64,000 nucleotides of DNA. Origin: Nitrospirillum amazonense (GTDB lineage Bacteria; Pseudomonadota; Alphaproteobacteria; Azospirillales; Azospirillaceae). Below the pieces are notes generated by a model that made no database searches, was not told where the DNA came from, and saw nothing but the letters and a program-made list of their open reading frames with translations. The DNA lies in assembly GCF_007828045.1 (NCBI RefSeq), contig NZ_VITN01000017.1, forward strand, positions 88,774 through 152,773, written 5' to 3'. The translations under genes and the position numbers were made by a program. Shown one piece after another: positions 19,096 to 28,613 of the stretch (its first letter is position 1; each line of letters starts with the position of its first letter).

Positions 19096-20280
19096 TCAGC
19101 CTCCGTAAGGTTCGAGGACGAGATCGCGGGTGACGATCACGCGGACAGGGAAGCCGGGCCGGATCGTCAGTGTCGGGGCGACGTTGAGCTGGCGCCGAAC
19201 GATCTGCTGACCGGCATCATTGATCGTGTCCTGGCCCCCATTGCGGATGGCGCGCAGGAGCCGGTCCTGGTCATCGATGGCAAGCTCGGACCCGACTGAC
19301 AGAAGCGTCGAGAGCCCCGCCGCTTTGGCGAGATCCCACCAATGGTAATCGACGCCGTCTTCCAGACCGGCATAGCCCTGGGTATCGGCTCCGGGCTGGC
19401 GTTCTAGCACAATGGACCGGCCGTTCGGGAGGATGAGCCTGTTCCAGACGAGAAGCACGCGGCTCTGCCCGTATTGGACGCTATTGTCGTACTGGCCGAT
19501 GATCCGGGTGCCCTGTGGGATGACGAGGATGCGGCCGGTCGGGCTATCGTAGATGTTCTCCGTCACCTGCGCGGTGATTTGTCCAGGCAGATCGGAGCGG
19601 ATGCCGGTGATGAGGGCGGCCGAGATGACCGCGCCCGCCTGGAGAACATAGGGCGATGCTGGCGCCATGATGCGGTCGGCTGCAATGGTGCGGCGGTCGA
19701 CGGGAGCATTGAGGAACGCGAGTTGTCGATCTTGAGGCGTCTCGGCACCTGGTTGTGTGCCAGCTCCCACGCCGGCAAATCCCGGCACATTCGGGCCAGC
19801 GGTCGCCGACGTTGCGGCCGGACCGGCCTGGAAAAACACGCGGCTGGTGCGGGCGGCCTCCAATTCGGCGAGGCGACGTTGTTCCTCGGGATCAGGCCCC
19901 GGCGCCGCCATGGCGGGCGGCACGACAGGATGACCCTGATTTTGCGCGCTGACGATCGGGCGGCCGAGGTCTCCAGGTAGCGCCGGGCCGAGGACCGGGC
20001 CGGTGTAATCGCGGGGCAGGCCGGCCAGGCCGTCGGCCGTGGTGCGGTTGTCGGTCGAATAGAGTTCGTCGGCGCTCTTGCCGGGATCACGGGTCTGGAG
20101 CGCGTAGATCAGAGAGCCGCCGATACCGACGAGGGCAACCGCGGCGACGCCGGCGAGTACTTTGCGCGACAGCCGGGTGACACGCGGAGGTTCCGCCCGC
20201 AGGCGCATGGACGATGACGTATCGACGGCGGGCGTCGATTGGTCCAGCGGTTCGGCATTGTCGTGGTCGGTGTCGCTCAT
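19096..20280 (-). CDS. trbI: TrbI, VirB10-like channel protein
   Basis: 394 residues. A single membrane segment (VLAGVAAVALVGIGG, about 43-65) follows a cytoplasmic N-terminus. A Pro/Ala-rich periplasmic linker leads to a C-terminal VirB10/TrbI domain with the typical IPQGTRIIGQYD and GRSIVLERQPG stretches. VirB10 proteins span both membranes and couple ATP energy to opening of the type IV secretion channel. It overlaps the end of trbG by ATGA, and order and spacing fit the trb operon. Confidence 0.95.
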   Translation of the reverse strand: MSDTDHDNAEPLDQSTPAVDTSSSMRLRAEPPRVTRLSRKVLAGVAAVALVGIGGSLIYALQTRDPGKSADELYSTDNRTTADGLAGLPRDYTGPVLGPALPGDLGRPIVSAQNQGHPVVPPAMAAPGPDPEEQRRLAELEAARTSRVFFQAGPAATSATAGPNVPGFAGVGAGTQPGAETPQDRQLAFLNAPVDRRTIAADRIMAPASPYVLQAGAVISAALITGIRSDLPGQITAQVTENIYDSPTGRILVIPQGTRIIGQYDNSVQYGQSRVLLVWNRLILPNGRSIVLERQPGADTQGYAGLEDGVDYHWWDLAKAAGLSTLLSVGSELAIDDQDRLLRAIRNGGQDTINDAGQQIVRRQLNVAPTLTIRPGFPVRVIVTRDLVLEPYGG

Positions 20281-21257
20281 GATGCAGGTTTCCCATCGGT
20301 TCGCACGATCCTGACGGTCTGCTGCTGCTTGCCGCTGCCGAGGCGCAGTTCGGCGGCTCCGAAGATGCGGTCCACGATCAGGATGTTTTGGTAGATGCGG
20401 CTGTTGACGAGCAGCGGCTCGCCGTCGGTGCCGAGGACGAAGATCGGCGGCATCTCGCCTTGAGCGATGCCGCGTGGAAATTCGACATACACACGCCTGC
20501 CGTCGTCATAGACGGCGACCGGCCGCCAGGGCGGCGTGTCGCCGGTGAGTCCGTAGCGGTAGTGACGCGCGGCGGCAGCGGGAATGATAGGCGTCGCAGG
20601 GACCGTTCCGCGTTGCGATGCCGGTAGCGCGGGATAAGCCCATGCAACGGCCGGCATATAGGGTTTCGCCTCCGCCCTCAGCTCGAGCATGTAGATGCGG
20701 CGGTCGGTCGTGATGACCAGGTTCGTGGTGATGTCGGGGCGCGTCGGTTTGATGAGGATGTGGACGCGGCGCGAGAGGCCGGAACCGCTTTCGGTATCAC
20801 CGATGATCCAGCGGGCGGTGTCACCGGCGGCGATTGGACCTGCGCCGGTCAGGCTTTCGCCCGGTTCGAGCGCGATGTTGGTGATCTGGCCAGGCGCGGC
20901 ATAGACTTGGTAAAGCGCGCCTTCGCTCCAGGGATAGATCTGTATGGCGTTATAATAGCCCTCGCGTCGCGGTTCGACACGCGCCGCAGCATTGGCGTTT
21001 TCCACGCGGCCGCTCGGCGTATTCGCGGCGGTTCCACCATGCGCGACTGTCCAGGCAGGAGGCGTGTGCAGCGGACGCGGCGGCTGTTCCGTGACCGGCG
21101 TCGGCACGGCTGGGAGCGGCGGCACGTCACTGTCGTAGCTGATGGTGGGTGGTTTGAAGGTCGCGCAGCCCGCCAGCATCGTTGCCGAGAGCAGCATCAT
21201 CGCCAAAGCGGATTTACGGAAAGCCGGAGAGCCGGACATGCGCAGAGATGTGCTCAT
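20277..21257 (-). CDS. trbG: TrbG, VirB9-like outer-membrane complex protein
   Basis: 326 residues from ATG at 21257, overlapping the end of trbF by ATGA, the pattern used throughout this operon. The longer frame to 21371 has no support. A lipoprotein-type signal peptide (MLLSATMLAGC) places the mature N-terminus at about Cys27, followed by a Pro-rich stretch and a VirB9/TrbG/CagX domain. It forms the outer-membrane core of the mating channel together with TrbI and TrbF. Confidence 0.95.
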   Translation of the reverse strand: MSTSLRMSGSPAFRKSALAMMLLSATMLAGCATFKPPTISYDSDVPPLPAVPTPVTEQPPRPLHTPPAWTVAHGGTAANTPSGRVENANAAARVEPRREGYYNAIQIYPWSEGALYQVYAAPGQITNIALEPGESLTGAGPIAAGDTARWIIGDTESGSGLSRRVHILIKPTRPDITTNLVITTDRRIYMLELRAEAKPYMPAVAWAYPALPASQRGTVPATPIIPAAAARHYRYGLTGDTPPWRPVAVYDDGRRVYVEFPRGIAQGEMPPIFVLGTDGEPLLVNSRIYQNILIVDRIFGAAELRLGSGKQQQTVRIVRTDGKPAS

Positions 21258-21943
21258 TGGGACATCTCCCGCGACCAGTTGATTGCGTTGATGTAGATGC
21301 CGAGCGGATTGGCGCGCAGCCGGTCTGCGTCGCGCGGCGTCTGGATGACGATGGTGAGGATGGCGGTCCATCGCTCCGTGCCCGCGAGCTGGCCATTCTC
21401 GTAACGCTTCTCGGTCCAGGCCACGCGGAAGGAATCCGCCGATGCGCGGATAACGCTCGAAACCTCGACGGCGATCTGCTGTTTGCCGACCTTGGTGAAG
21501 GGATCGTTGGTGCGGGCATAGTCGTTGAGCGCGCCGGCGCCGCGATCCGTGGTCCAGTCATAGGCGCGCAGCCAGTTCTGGCGCACGATGATCGGATCGG
21601 CCGGGATACTTCTGACCTGCTCGATGAAGCGGGCAAGATGCCAGGCCACCTGCGGATCGGTCGGCCGGTAGTCGGCCGACGCCGGTGCAACGGACTGCGC
21701 TTGGCCGAGTCGATCGACCTGCACCACCCAGGGAACGACGGTGCCGCGCGCCGACTGCCAGACCAGCGCGGCGGCGAAGCCGGCCGACAGGAACAGCGAG
21801 CCGAATGCCATGATGCGCCAGTTCCTGGCCTGGACGCGGGCCGAACCGATGCGATCGTCCCAGACCTGCGCGGCGCGCTGATAGGGTGTTTCGGGTTCGG
21901 GCGATTTCCCATAGTGGGCGGCGGGTCGTTTGAAGAGGCTCAT
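21254..21943 (-). CDS. trbF: TrbF, VirB8-like protein
   Basis: 229 residues: a short cytoplasmic N-terminus (MSLFKRPAAHYG, then ETPYQRAAQVWDDRIG), one membrane helix (about 43-62) and a periplasmic VirB8-like domain with VPWVVQVDRLG and WTAILTIVIQTPRD. Family role: assembly factor bridging the inner membrane complex and the channel core. It overlaps trbL and trbG by 4 bases each. Confidence 0.95.
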   Translation of the reverse strand: MSLFKRPAAHYGKSPEPETPYQRAAQVWDDRIGSARVQARNWRIMAFGSLFLSAGFAAALVWQSARGTVVPWVVQVDRLGQAQSVAPASADYRPTDPQVAWHLARFIEQVRSIPADPIIVRQNWLRAYDWTTDRGAGALNDYARTNDPFTKVGKQQIAVEVSSVIRASADSFRVAWTEKRYENGQLAGTERWTAILTIVIQTPRDADRLRANPLGIYINAINWSREMSQ

Positions 21944-23301
21944 GAGCGGTTACTTTCGGAGAGATTGATGGAAGAGCCGCCGCCATGGCTGTCGCCGGAT
22001 TTGACGGCGTGCGCTGCGAGGGTGGCTCCGTGGCTGAGGGACTGATGGCGCTTCATGCGCTTGGCCCAATCGGGCGGACCGTCGCGGGGCGTTGCGGCGG
22101 CGGCTTCGCCTGCGGAGCCTGAGCCGGGTATCGTGCTCATAGTCGAGGAGCCGCCCGTCGCCCCGAAGCCTGCCTTCGCACCTTCGGAGAAGCTGGACTT
22201 GACGCCTTCGGCGGCGCGCGCCGTCGCGCGTTTTAGGGGCGACACGGCGGCTGCTCCGGCCGCGCGGGCGACGCCGCCGAGACCAGAGACGACACCGGCT
22301 GCGCCGGACTGGCCGAGCGAGCCGACGCTGTAGGCCGCGGCGGCTCCGCCTGCCGCCGCCGCACCGCCCCGCACGGCGGCGGCGCCGCCGGACATCGCGG
22401 CCGCTCCTCCCTTCAGGGCAAGGCCTGCCGCGCCACCAGCTGCAAGTGCCGCACCGCCGACGGCCAGCCCGGTGCCAACCGCCGCACCGGCGCCGAGTTG
22501 TGGTCCGCCGCTGACAAGACCGGCAGCAATGCCGGGGCCGAAGATGCCGAGCCCGAGCAGGGATAGCGCGGCAAGGACAATCGCCATGGCGTCGTCGATG
22601 GTGGGCGTTGCGCCGCCGAAGCCGGCCGTAAACTGGCTGAACAGCGTTGAGCCGATACCGATGATGACGGCGAGCACCAGCACCTTGATGCCGGATGAGA
22701 CGACATTGCCCAGCACGCGCTCGGCCATGAAGGCAGTTTTGCCGAACAGGCCGAACGGGATGAGGACGAAGCCGGCCAGCGTCGTCAGCTTGAATTCGAT
22801 CAGGGTAACGAAGAGCTGGATCGCGAGGATGAAGAAGGCGAGCAGCACCAGCGCCCAGGCGAACAGCAGGCAGGCGATCTGGATGAAATTCTCGAAGAAC
22901 GCGATCCAGCCCATCAGGTCGGAGATGGATTCGAGCAAGGGGCGCGCGGCGTCGAGCCCGGTCTGCGCGACCTTGCCGGGTCGCATCAGATCCTGTGCGG
23001 TGAAGCTGGTGCCGGAAGCCTTGAGGCCGAGGCCAGCGAACGAGTCGAAGACGATCTTGGCGAGGTTGTTCCAGTTGCCGATGAGATAGGCGAAGACGCC
23101 GACGAAGAGCGTCTTTTTCACCAGCCGGGCGATAATGTCGTCTTCCGCGCCCCAGCTCCAGAACAGCGCGGCAAGCGTCACATCGATGACGATCAGCGTT
23201 GTGGCGATGAACGCGACCTCGCCGCCCAGCAGTCCGAACCCGCTGTTGATGTAGGAGGTGAAGACCCCGAGGAAATTGTCGATGACACCTGCGCCGCCCA
23301 T
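21940..23301 (-). CDS. trbL: TrbL, VirB6-like polytopic channel protein
   Basis: 453 residues. Several hydrophobic helices lie in the first 270 residues, followed by an unusually Ala/Gly-rich segment (about 270-370) and a polar tail of about 80 residues (SLSHGATLAAHAVKSGD near the end). TrbL/VirB6 proteins form the inner-membrane part of the conjugation channel. Position between trbK and trbF is the usual one for trbBCDEJKLFGI operons. Confidence 0.94.
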   Translation of the reverse strand: MGGAGVIDNFLGVFTSYINSGFGLLGGEVAFIATTLIVIDVTLAALFWSWGAEDDIIARLVKKTLFVGVFAYLIGNWNNLAKIVFDSFAGLGLKASGTSFTAQDLMRPGKVAQTGLDAARPLLESISDLMGWIAFFENFIQIACLLFAWALVLLAFFILAIQLFVTLIEFKLTTLAGFVLIPFGLFGKTAFMAERVLGNVVSSGIKVLVLAVIIGIGSTLFSQFTAGFGGATPTIDDAMAIVLAALSLLGLGIFGPGIAAGLVSGGPQLGAGAAVGTGLAVGGAALAAGGAAGLALKGGAAAMSGGAAAVRGGAAAAGGAAAAYSVGSLGQSGAAGVVSGLGGVARAAGAAAVSPLKRATARAAEGVKSSFSEGAKAGFGATGGSSTMSTIPGSGSAGEAAAATPRDGPPDWAKRMKRHQSLSHGATLAAHAVKSGDSHGGGSSINLSESNRS

Positions 23302-23304
23302 GGT

Positions 23305-23589
23305 TCACCGTCCTTCTGTGGTCGGGACGGCAGGCGCCGGGGGGCGGCTGAGGAAGCGATCGCGGCTCTCGGCCCAGACGCGCATGCAGTCGGTATTGCT
23401 CGCCGCCGCCTGGCCAAGCTGCTGGCACCGGCGCTGCCCTTCGCGGAGCGCATCGCGCTTGGGTTCGACAGCGTGGACGCGCTCCATTTCAGGGGCCGCG
23501 TCCTTCCGGGTCATCTCGATCGCCGTCGCCGTGACGGCGAACGATACGAAAACGATGGCGCCCAACCGGGCCAGCATCTTGCCGTCCAT
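23305..23589 (-). CDS. TrbK-alt, putative entry-exclusion protein
   Basis: 94 residues with one N-terminal hydrophobic helix (LGAIVFVSFAVTATAIE) and a small exported part with two Cys (RRCQQLG, TDCMRVW). Small proteins of this pattern between trbJ and trbL are annotated as TrbK-alt, a proposed substitute for the RP4 entry-exclusion lipoprotein TrbK. No lipobox is seen. Exclusion activity is inferred from position only. Confidence 0.8.
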   Translation of the reverse strand: MDGKMLARLGAIVFVSFAVTATAIEMTRKDAAPEMERVHAVEPKRDALREGQRRCQQLGQAAASNTDCMRVWAESRDRFLSRPPAPAVPTTEGR

Positions 23590-23599
23590 GGCCGCGACC

Positions 23600-24385
23600 T
23601 CAGTTGCCGTTGCCGAACATCTGCGCGTTGCCGGGCTGATAGCCCGCGCCCGGCGTAAGGAAGCGGCGGCGCTGCTCCCGGCCCTGATCGGCCGCCGCCG
23701 CGCGCTCCGCGTCAGTCAGCGCCGTGGCCCGGCCGTTGGCAGAGATCAGCGCGATCAGGTCGGAGAGCTGCTGCGATTGCAGCGCGAGAAGCTGATTGCC
23801 GGCCTGTGTCGCCTGCAACGCACCTTGCGCGCCCTGGCTCTGGCTGACGAGGTTCGACATCTGCGTGCGATTGCTGTCGATATTGCCGACGACGCCGGCC
23901 TGAATGCGCATGGCGTCCTGCAAACCGCCGACGGTGTTCTGCCAGCGCGAGCGAGCGTCGGTGATGAGCTTGGCGTCCGAGGACGACAGTGAGGCGCTGC
24001 CATACTGCTGCTGGAACATCCGATCGACGTTCTGAACGTCGAAGGCGATGTTCTGCGCCTGGCTGAGGAGCTGCTGAGTGCGCTGGACGTTCTGCTGAAT
24101 CTGCTGGAGCGCCGAGTACGGCAGATTCGCCAGATTCTTAGCCTGGTTGATGAGGCTCTGCGCCTCGTTCTGAAGCGAGCGGATCTGGTTGTTGATCTGC
24201 TCGAGGGAACGCGCCGCCGTCAGGACGTTCTGGGCGTAGTTGGTAGGGTCATAGACGATACCGCCGAAACCGAATTGCGCGTGCGCTGGCGCGGTGAGCA
24301 CCGGCGATGCGGCGAGCGGTATCGCCAGGATGAAGGCCGCGAGCGACAGCGCGCGCGGGTGTGAACGAAGCGTATTCATGGTCAT
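23600..24385 (-). CDS. trbJ: TrbJ, VirB5-like pilus-associated protein
   Basis: 261 residues (start 24385, or MNTLRS at 24379). A clear Sec signal peptide ends near AHAQFGFGG. The mature protein is mostly Gln- and Asn-rich alpha helix (LEQINNQIRSLQNEAQ), as expected for TrbJ/VirB5. It is likely periplasmic or at the pilus tip. The start touches the stop of trbE (one-base overlap), indicating coupled translation. Confidence 0.94.
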   Translation of the reverse strand: MTMNTLRSHPRALSLAAFILAIPLAASPVLTAPAHAQFGFGGIVYDPTNYAQNVLTAARSLEQINNQIRSLQNEAQSLINQAKNLANLPYSALQQIQQNVQRTQQLLSQAQNIAFDVQNVDRMFQQQYGSASLSSSDAKLITDARSRWQNTVGGLQDAMRIQAGVVGNIDSNRTQMSNLVSQSQGAQGALQATQAGNQLLALQSQQLSDLIALISANGRATALTDAERAAAADQGREQRRRFLTPGAGYQPGNAQMFGNGN

Positions 24386-26835
24386 TACTCCTTCTCGGAC
24401 TGCTGGGGGGTGAGGTTCGTGAGATCAGGGATGAGGTCTGCGGCCCACTCGGCGCCGCGCAGGCGCAGCCAGGCGGCGAGAAAGCCCTCGCGGCCATGCT
24501 CGGCGACGGTGCGCGCGATCTCGGACTGGTCGGTCTTGGAGGAGGTGGCGGCGAGCGCGAGGCCGACTTCGGAAAGGCCCAACTCGAACAGGCGATTGCC
24601 GCGCCGCGACTGGCAGTAATAGTCGCGCTTGGGCGTGGCCCGCGCGAGGATTTCGATCTGGCGGTCGTTGAGACCGAAGCGCCGATAGATCTCCGTGATC
24701 TGCGGCTCGATCGCGCGTTCGTTCGGCAGGAGGAGCCTTGTCGGGCAGCTCTCGATGATGGCCGGGGCGATGTTGCTGTTGTCGATGTCGGACAGCGACT
24801 GCGTGGCGAAGATGACGCTGGCGTTTTTCTTGCGCAGCGTCTTCAGCCACTCGCGCAATTGCCCGGAGAAGGCATCGTCGTCGAGTGCGAGCCAGCCCTC
24901 GTCGATGATGAGCAGCGTCGGCGAGCCGTCGAGACGGTCGCCGATGCGATGGAAGAGATAGGCGAGGACGGCGGGTGCCGCGCCAGTCCCGACCAGTCCC
25001 TCGATCTCGAACGCCTGCACCGATGCCGAGCCGAGATGTTCGGCCTCGGCGTCGAGTAGCCGCCCATAGGGGCCACCCACGCAATACGGTCGCAGCGCCT
25101 GCTTCAGGTCGTTCGATTGGAGCAACACCGTGAGGCCGGTGATCGTGCGTTCCTCGACCGGTGCCGATGCCAGCGAGGTCAGCGCCGACCAGAGGTGCTC
25201 CTTCACCTCGGGAGTGATCGCGATGCCTTCGCGGATCAGGATGGCGACGATCCAGTCGGCCGCCCAGGCGCGTTCGGGTGTGTCGTGAATGCGGGCGAGC
25301 GGTTGCAGCGAGACCGAGGAGTCCACGCCCTCGGTGAGATCGCCGCCGAGATCGTGCCAATCACCGCCCATGGCGAGCGCGGCGGCGCGGATCGAACCGC
25401 CGAAGTCGAAGGCGAAGACCTGGGCACCGGCGTAGCGCCGGAACTGCAAGGCCATGACGGCGAGAAGCACCGATTTGCCGGCGCCGGTCGGGCCGACGAC
25501 GAGCGTGTGACCGACATCGCCGACATGAAGAGAAAACCGGAACGGGGTCGAGCCCTCGGTCTTGCCGAACAGCAAGGGGGGCGCTCCGAAATGCTCGTCC
25601 CGTTCCGGCCCCGCCCACACCGCCGAGAGCGGGATCAAGTGGGCGAGATTCAGCGTCGAGATCGGGGGCTGGCGCACGTTGGCGTAAACATGTCCCGGCA
25701 ATGAGCCCAGCCAGGCATCGACGGCATTGATCGTTTCAGTCATGGCCGTGAAGTCGCGGCCCTGGATGACTTTCTCGGCGAGGCGAAGCTTCTCGTCGGC
25801 AATTCGGGGATCGTTGTCCCATACCGCGATCGTCGCGGTGACATAGGATTGGCCGGCGTAGTCAGCGCCGAGTTCCTGAAGGGCGAGATCGGCGTCTGCC
25901 GCCTTGTTCGAGGCGTCGGTATCGACCAGCGCGGACGCCTCGTTGGTCAGCACCTCTTTCAGGATCGCGGCGATGCTTTTGCGCTTCGCGAACCATTGGC
26001 GGCGGATTTTGGTCAGCAGCTTGGTCGCGTCGGTCTTGTCGAGCAGGATGGCGCGCGTCGACCAGCGATAGGGGAAGGCGAGCCGATTGAGATCGTCGAG
26101 GATGCCGGGTGTGGTCGCGGTTGGGAAACCGACAATGGTGAGAACGCGCAGATGCGCCGTTCCGAGACGCGGCTCCAGGCCGCCGGTGAGCGGTTGGTCG
26201 GCGAGCAGCGCGTCGAGATAGACCGGCGTTTCGGGCACGCGGACGCGGTGCCGTTTGGTCGAGACGGTCGAATGGAGATAGGTCAGCGTCTCGCTGCTAT
26301 CGAGCCACTGGCATTCCGGCATAAAGCCGTCGAGCAGCGCCAGCACGCGATCGGTGCGGTCGACAAAGGTGTTCAGGATTTCCTTCGGATCGATGCCAGC
26401 GCGTTCGCGGCCCTCATAGAGCCAGGCTTCGGTGCGCGCGGCGTCCTCGGCCGGCGGCAGATAGGTGATGGTGAGATAGTAGCCGGAGACGTAATGCGAG
26501 CCGGCTTCCTCGAAATCGGCTTTGCGCTCGGCATCGAGGAGCGCTGCGGCTGCGTCGGGAAACAGGTCTGCCGGATAGATCGACGCCTCGTGCCGCTGCG
26601 CCTCGACGAAGATGGCCCAACCCGATCCGAGACGGCGGAAAGCGTTGTTGAGCCGCCCGGCGACGGCGACCAGTTCGGCAGCGACCGCGGAGTCCAGATC
26701 AGGGCCGCGGAAACGGGCCGTGCGCTGAAAGCTGCCGTCCTTGTTGAGCACGACTCCCTCGGCGACGAGCGCGACCCAGGGCAGATAGTCAGCGAGGCGG
26801 GTTGCGGTGCGGCGATATTCGGCAAGATTCATCAT
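24385..26835 (-). CDS. trbE: TrbE, VirB4-like transport ATPase
   Basis: 816 residues from ATG 26835, preceded by GAGGAGG. The same frame stays open to 27189 but that would bury trbD, so the shorter start is chosen. Walker A VGPTGAGKS lies near 447 and Walker B LLIIDEGW near 637. VirB4-type ATPases power pilus assembly and substrate transfer at the inner membrane. The N-terminal CagE/TrbE/VirB domain begins MMNLAEYRRTATRLADYLPW. Confidence 0.96.
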   Translation of the reverse strand: MMNLAEYRRTATRLADYLPWVALVAEGVVLNKDGSFQRTARFRGPDLDSAVAAELVAVAGRLNNAFRRLGSGWAIFVEAQRHEASIYPADLFPDAAAALLDAERKADFEEAGSHYVSGYYLTITYLPPAEDAARTEAWLYEGRERAGIDPKEILNTFVDRTDRVLALLDGFMPECQWLDSSETLTYLHSTVSTKRHRVRVPETPVYLDALLADQPLTGGLEPRLGTAHLRVLTIVGFPTATTPGILDDLNRLAFPYRWSTRAILLDKTDATKLLTKIRRQWFAKRKSIAAILKEVLTNEASALVDTDASNKAADADLALQELGADYAGQSYVTATIAVWDNDPRIADEKLRLAEKVIQGRDFTAMTETINAVDAWLGSLPGHVYANVRQPPISTLNLAHLIPLSAVWAGPERDEHFGAPPLLFGKTEGSTPFRFSLHVGDVGHTLVVGPTGAGKSVLLAVMALQFRRYAGAQVFAFDFGGSIRAAALAMGGDWHDLGGDLTEGVDSSVSLQPLARIHDTPERAWAADWIVAILIREGIAITPEVKEHLWSALTSLASAPVEERTITGLTVLLQSNDLKQALRPYCVGGPYGRLLDAEAEHLGSASVQAFEIEGLVGTGAAPAVLAYLFHRIGDRLDGSPTLLIIDEGWLALDDDAFSGQLREWLKTLRKKNASVIFATQSLSDIDNSNIAPAIIESCPTRLLLPNERAIEPQITEIYRRFGLNDRQIEILARATPKRDYYCQSRRGNRLFELGLSEVGLALAATSSKTDQSEIARTVAEHGREGFLAAWLRLRGAEWAADLIPDLTNLTPQQSEKE

Positions 26836-26849
26836 GGCGATGCGCCTCC

Positions 26850-27131
26850 TCAGACGGACAGATGAGCGGGGATGCGCAGGTGGCGGCGGCCGACCTCGAC
26901 GAAGAGCGGATCGCGCTTTGCAGCCCACACGGCTGCGATATGGCCAACGGCCCAGATCAGCAGACCGACGAGCCAGAGGCGCAGGCCGAGGCCCACGGCT
27001 CCGGCCAGCGTGCCGTTCAGGATGGCGAGCGCGCGCGGTGCGCCGCCGAGCAGAATGTGCTCTGTCAGCGCCCGGTGAACCGGGACGGTGAAACCCGGCA
27101 CCGCGTCGAGTTGTTCGAACGCCGCCGCCAT
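26850..27131 (-). CDS. trbD: TrbD, VirB3-like membrane protein
   Basis: 93 residues with two adjacent hydrophobic segments (about 35-65) and the pattern VPVHRALTEHILLGGAPR typical of TrbD/VirB3. Small inner-membrane partner of TrbE. It overlaps trbC by one base and is 14 bases before trbE. Confidence 0.94.
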   Translation of the reverse strand: MAAAFEQLDAVPGFTVPVHRALTEHILLGGAPRALAILNGTLAGAVGLGLRLWLVGLLIWAVGHIAAVWAAKRDPLFVEVGRRHLRIPAHLSV

Positions 27132-27463
27132 CAGACGAGCGCCCCGCCGCCGAATGAGAAGAACGACAGGAAGAAGCTCGACGCCGCAAAAGCGATGCTG
27201 AGGCCGAAGACGATCTGGATCAGCTTCCGGAAGCCGCCGGACGTGTCACCGAACGCCAGCGCCAAGCCAGTGGCGATAATGATGATGACCGCGACGATCT
27301 TGGCGACCGGCCCTTCGATGGATTCGAGAATTTTCTGGAGCGGTGCTTCCCACGGCATGGACGAGCCGGAGGCATGGGCGGCGGGAACGAGGACGAGGTT
27401 GATGTAGGTGAAGGCGGCGGCCGTCGCGGCATAGCGGCGAACGCGCATCGTGGTGCGGATCAT
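27131..27463 (-). CDS. trbC: TrbC, VirB2-like pilin
   Basis: 110 residues: signal peptide ending near AHASGS, then two hydrophobic helices separated by a short loop (GDTSGGFRK). This is the fold of the conjugative pilin TrbC/VirB2. It is presumably matured by leader peptidase and, in RP4, cyclised by TraF, whose homologue is at 34286-34831. It overlaps trbB by 4 bases. Confidence 0.94.
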   Translation of the reverse strand: MIRTTMRVRRYAATAAAFTYINLVLVPAAHASGSSMPWEAPLQKILESIEGPVAKIVAVIIIIATGLALAFGDTSGGFRKLIQIVFGLSIAFAASSFFLSFFSFGGGALV

Positions 27464-28443
27464 GTTGGGGCTCCTGTGCGGTCAAGGGTTGCGGGGGTGA
27501 TGGCGTAGTCACCGTCCGGGCCGAGCCCTTCGACACGGGCGAGTTCGGCGAGCCGGCGCGCGGAGCCGCGGCCGGAGAGGACGGCAACAAGATCGATGGT
27601 CTCGGCGATCAGGGCGCGCGGGACCGTGACGACGGCCTCCTGGATGAGTTGCTCAAGGCGGCGCAGCGCGCCGATGCCGCTCCCGGCGTGGATCGTGCCG
27701 ATGCCGCCGGGGTGGCCGGTTCCCCATGCTTTCAGGAGATCGAGAGCTTCAGAGCCGCGCACCTCGCCGATGGGAATGCGATCGGGGCGCAGGCGTAGCG
27801 AAGAGCGAACCAGCTCCGAGAGCGTGGCCACTCCATCCTTGGTCCGCATGGCGACAAGATTGGGCGCGGCGCACTGAAGCTCGCGGGTATCCTCGATGAT
27901 GACGACGCGATCCGCCGTCTTGGCGACCTCGGCCAGAAGCGCATTGGTCAGCGTGGTTTTGCCGGTGGAAGTGCCGCCCGCGACAAGGATATTGGCGCGC
28001 GCCATCACGGCTGCGCGTAGCGTCGCCGCCTGGTCGGCGAACATGATTCCGGCGGCTACATAATCGTCGAGCGTGAAGATCGCGACGGCGGGCTTGCGGA
28101 TGGCGAAGGCCGGTGCGGCGACAACGGGCGGCAGCAAGCCCTCGAACCGCTCTCCCGTCTCAGGAAGCTCGGCGGAGACTCGCGGGCTGCGCGGATGCAC
28201 CTCGACGCCGACATGGTGAGCGACCAGCCGCACGATGCGTTCGCCATCGGCGGGCGACAGCGTCTCACCCGTATCGGCCAACCCTTCAGAGAGGCGATCT
28301 ACCCAGAGACGGCCGTCCGGGTTCAGCATGATTTCGACGACGGCCGGGTCTTCGAGAAAATGGGTGATGGTCGAGCCGAGCGCGGTGCGAAGCATACGCG
28401 CACCGCGCGCGAACGCCTCCGGCTTCTGGCTGGTTGTGGTCAT
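27460..28443 (-). CDS. trbB: TrbB, VirB11-like ATPase
   Basis: 327 residues from ATG 28443 (MTTTSQKP); an in-frame longer start at 28560 would read through the hairpins below and is less likely. Walker [10 protein letters not shown] near 155, Asp box [10 protein letters not shown] near 178, Walker B/His box with [12 protein letters not shown] and GHPGG near 215-235. VirB11 hexamers drive pilus assembly and switch the secretion channel to DNA transfer. Confidence 0.95.
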   Translation of the reverse strand: MTTTSQKPEAFARGARMLRTALGSTITHFLEDPAVVEIMLNPDGRLWVDRLSEGLADTGETLSPADGERIVRLVAHHVGVEVHPRSPRVSAELPETGERFEGLLPPVVAAPAFAIRKPAVAIFTLDDYVAAGIMFADQAATLRAAVMARANILVAGGTSTGKTTLTNALLAEVAKTADRVVIIEDTRELQCAAPNLVAMRTKDGVATLSELVRSSLRLRPDRIPIGEVRGSEALDLLKAWGTGHPGGIGTIHAGSGIGALRRLEQLIQEAVVTVPRALIAETIDLVAVLSGRGSARRLAELARVEGLGPDGDYAITPATLDRTGAPT

Positions 28444-28445
28444 TT

Positions 28446-28493
28446 CGGCCCCGCTTTCTGACGGGGCTGAAAAAGACGGTCCCCGGATCGGGG
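28446..28493 (-). terminator. Two GC-rich hairpins between copG-like gene and trbB
   Basis: Reading on the minus strand, CCCCG-ATC-CGGGG (28493-28481) is followed by ACCGTCTTTTT, a fair intrinsic terminator or attenuator. A second stem, AGCCCCG with CGGGGCC (28468-28447), ends 4 bases before the trbB ATG and would cover its ribosome-binding region. Together they could uncouple trb expression from the upstream traG genes. Confidence 0.45.
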
Positions 28494-28613
28494 TGATTAA
28501 AAGAGCCGCGAATTGAGCCGATTCAACAAGTATCGACCGTCGTAGCAGCGTGGCGTGCAAATACAGGAGAACGGCGGTCGGGCGATGCTATTGATCCACG
28601 CGCGCGTTGACGC

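Noticed and set aside
21950..23428. 492-residue minus-strand frame overlapping trbL
   Set aside because: Out-of-frame shadow; its Arg-rich product has no membrane helices, whereas the trbL frame does.
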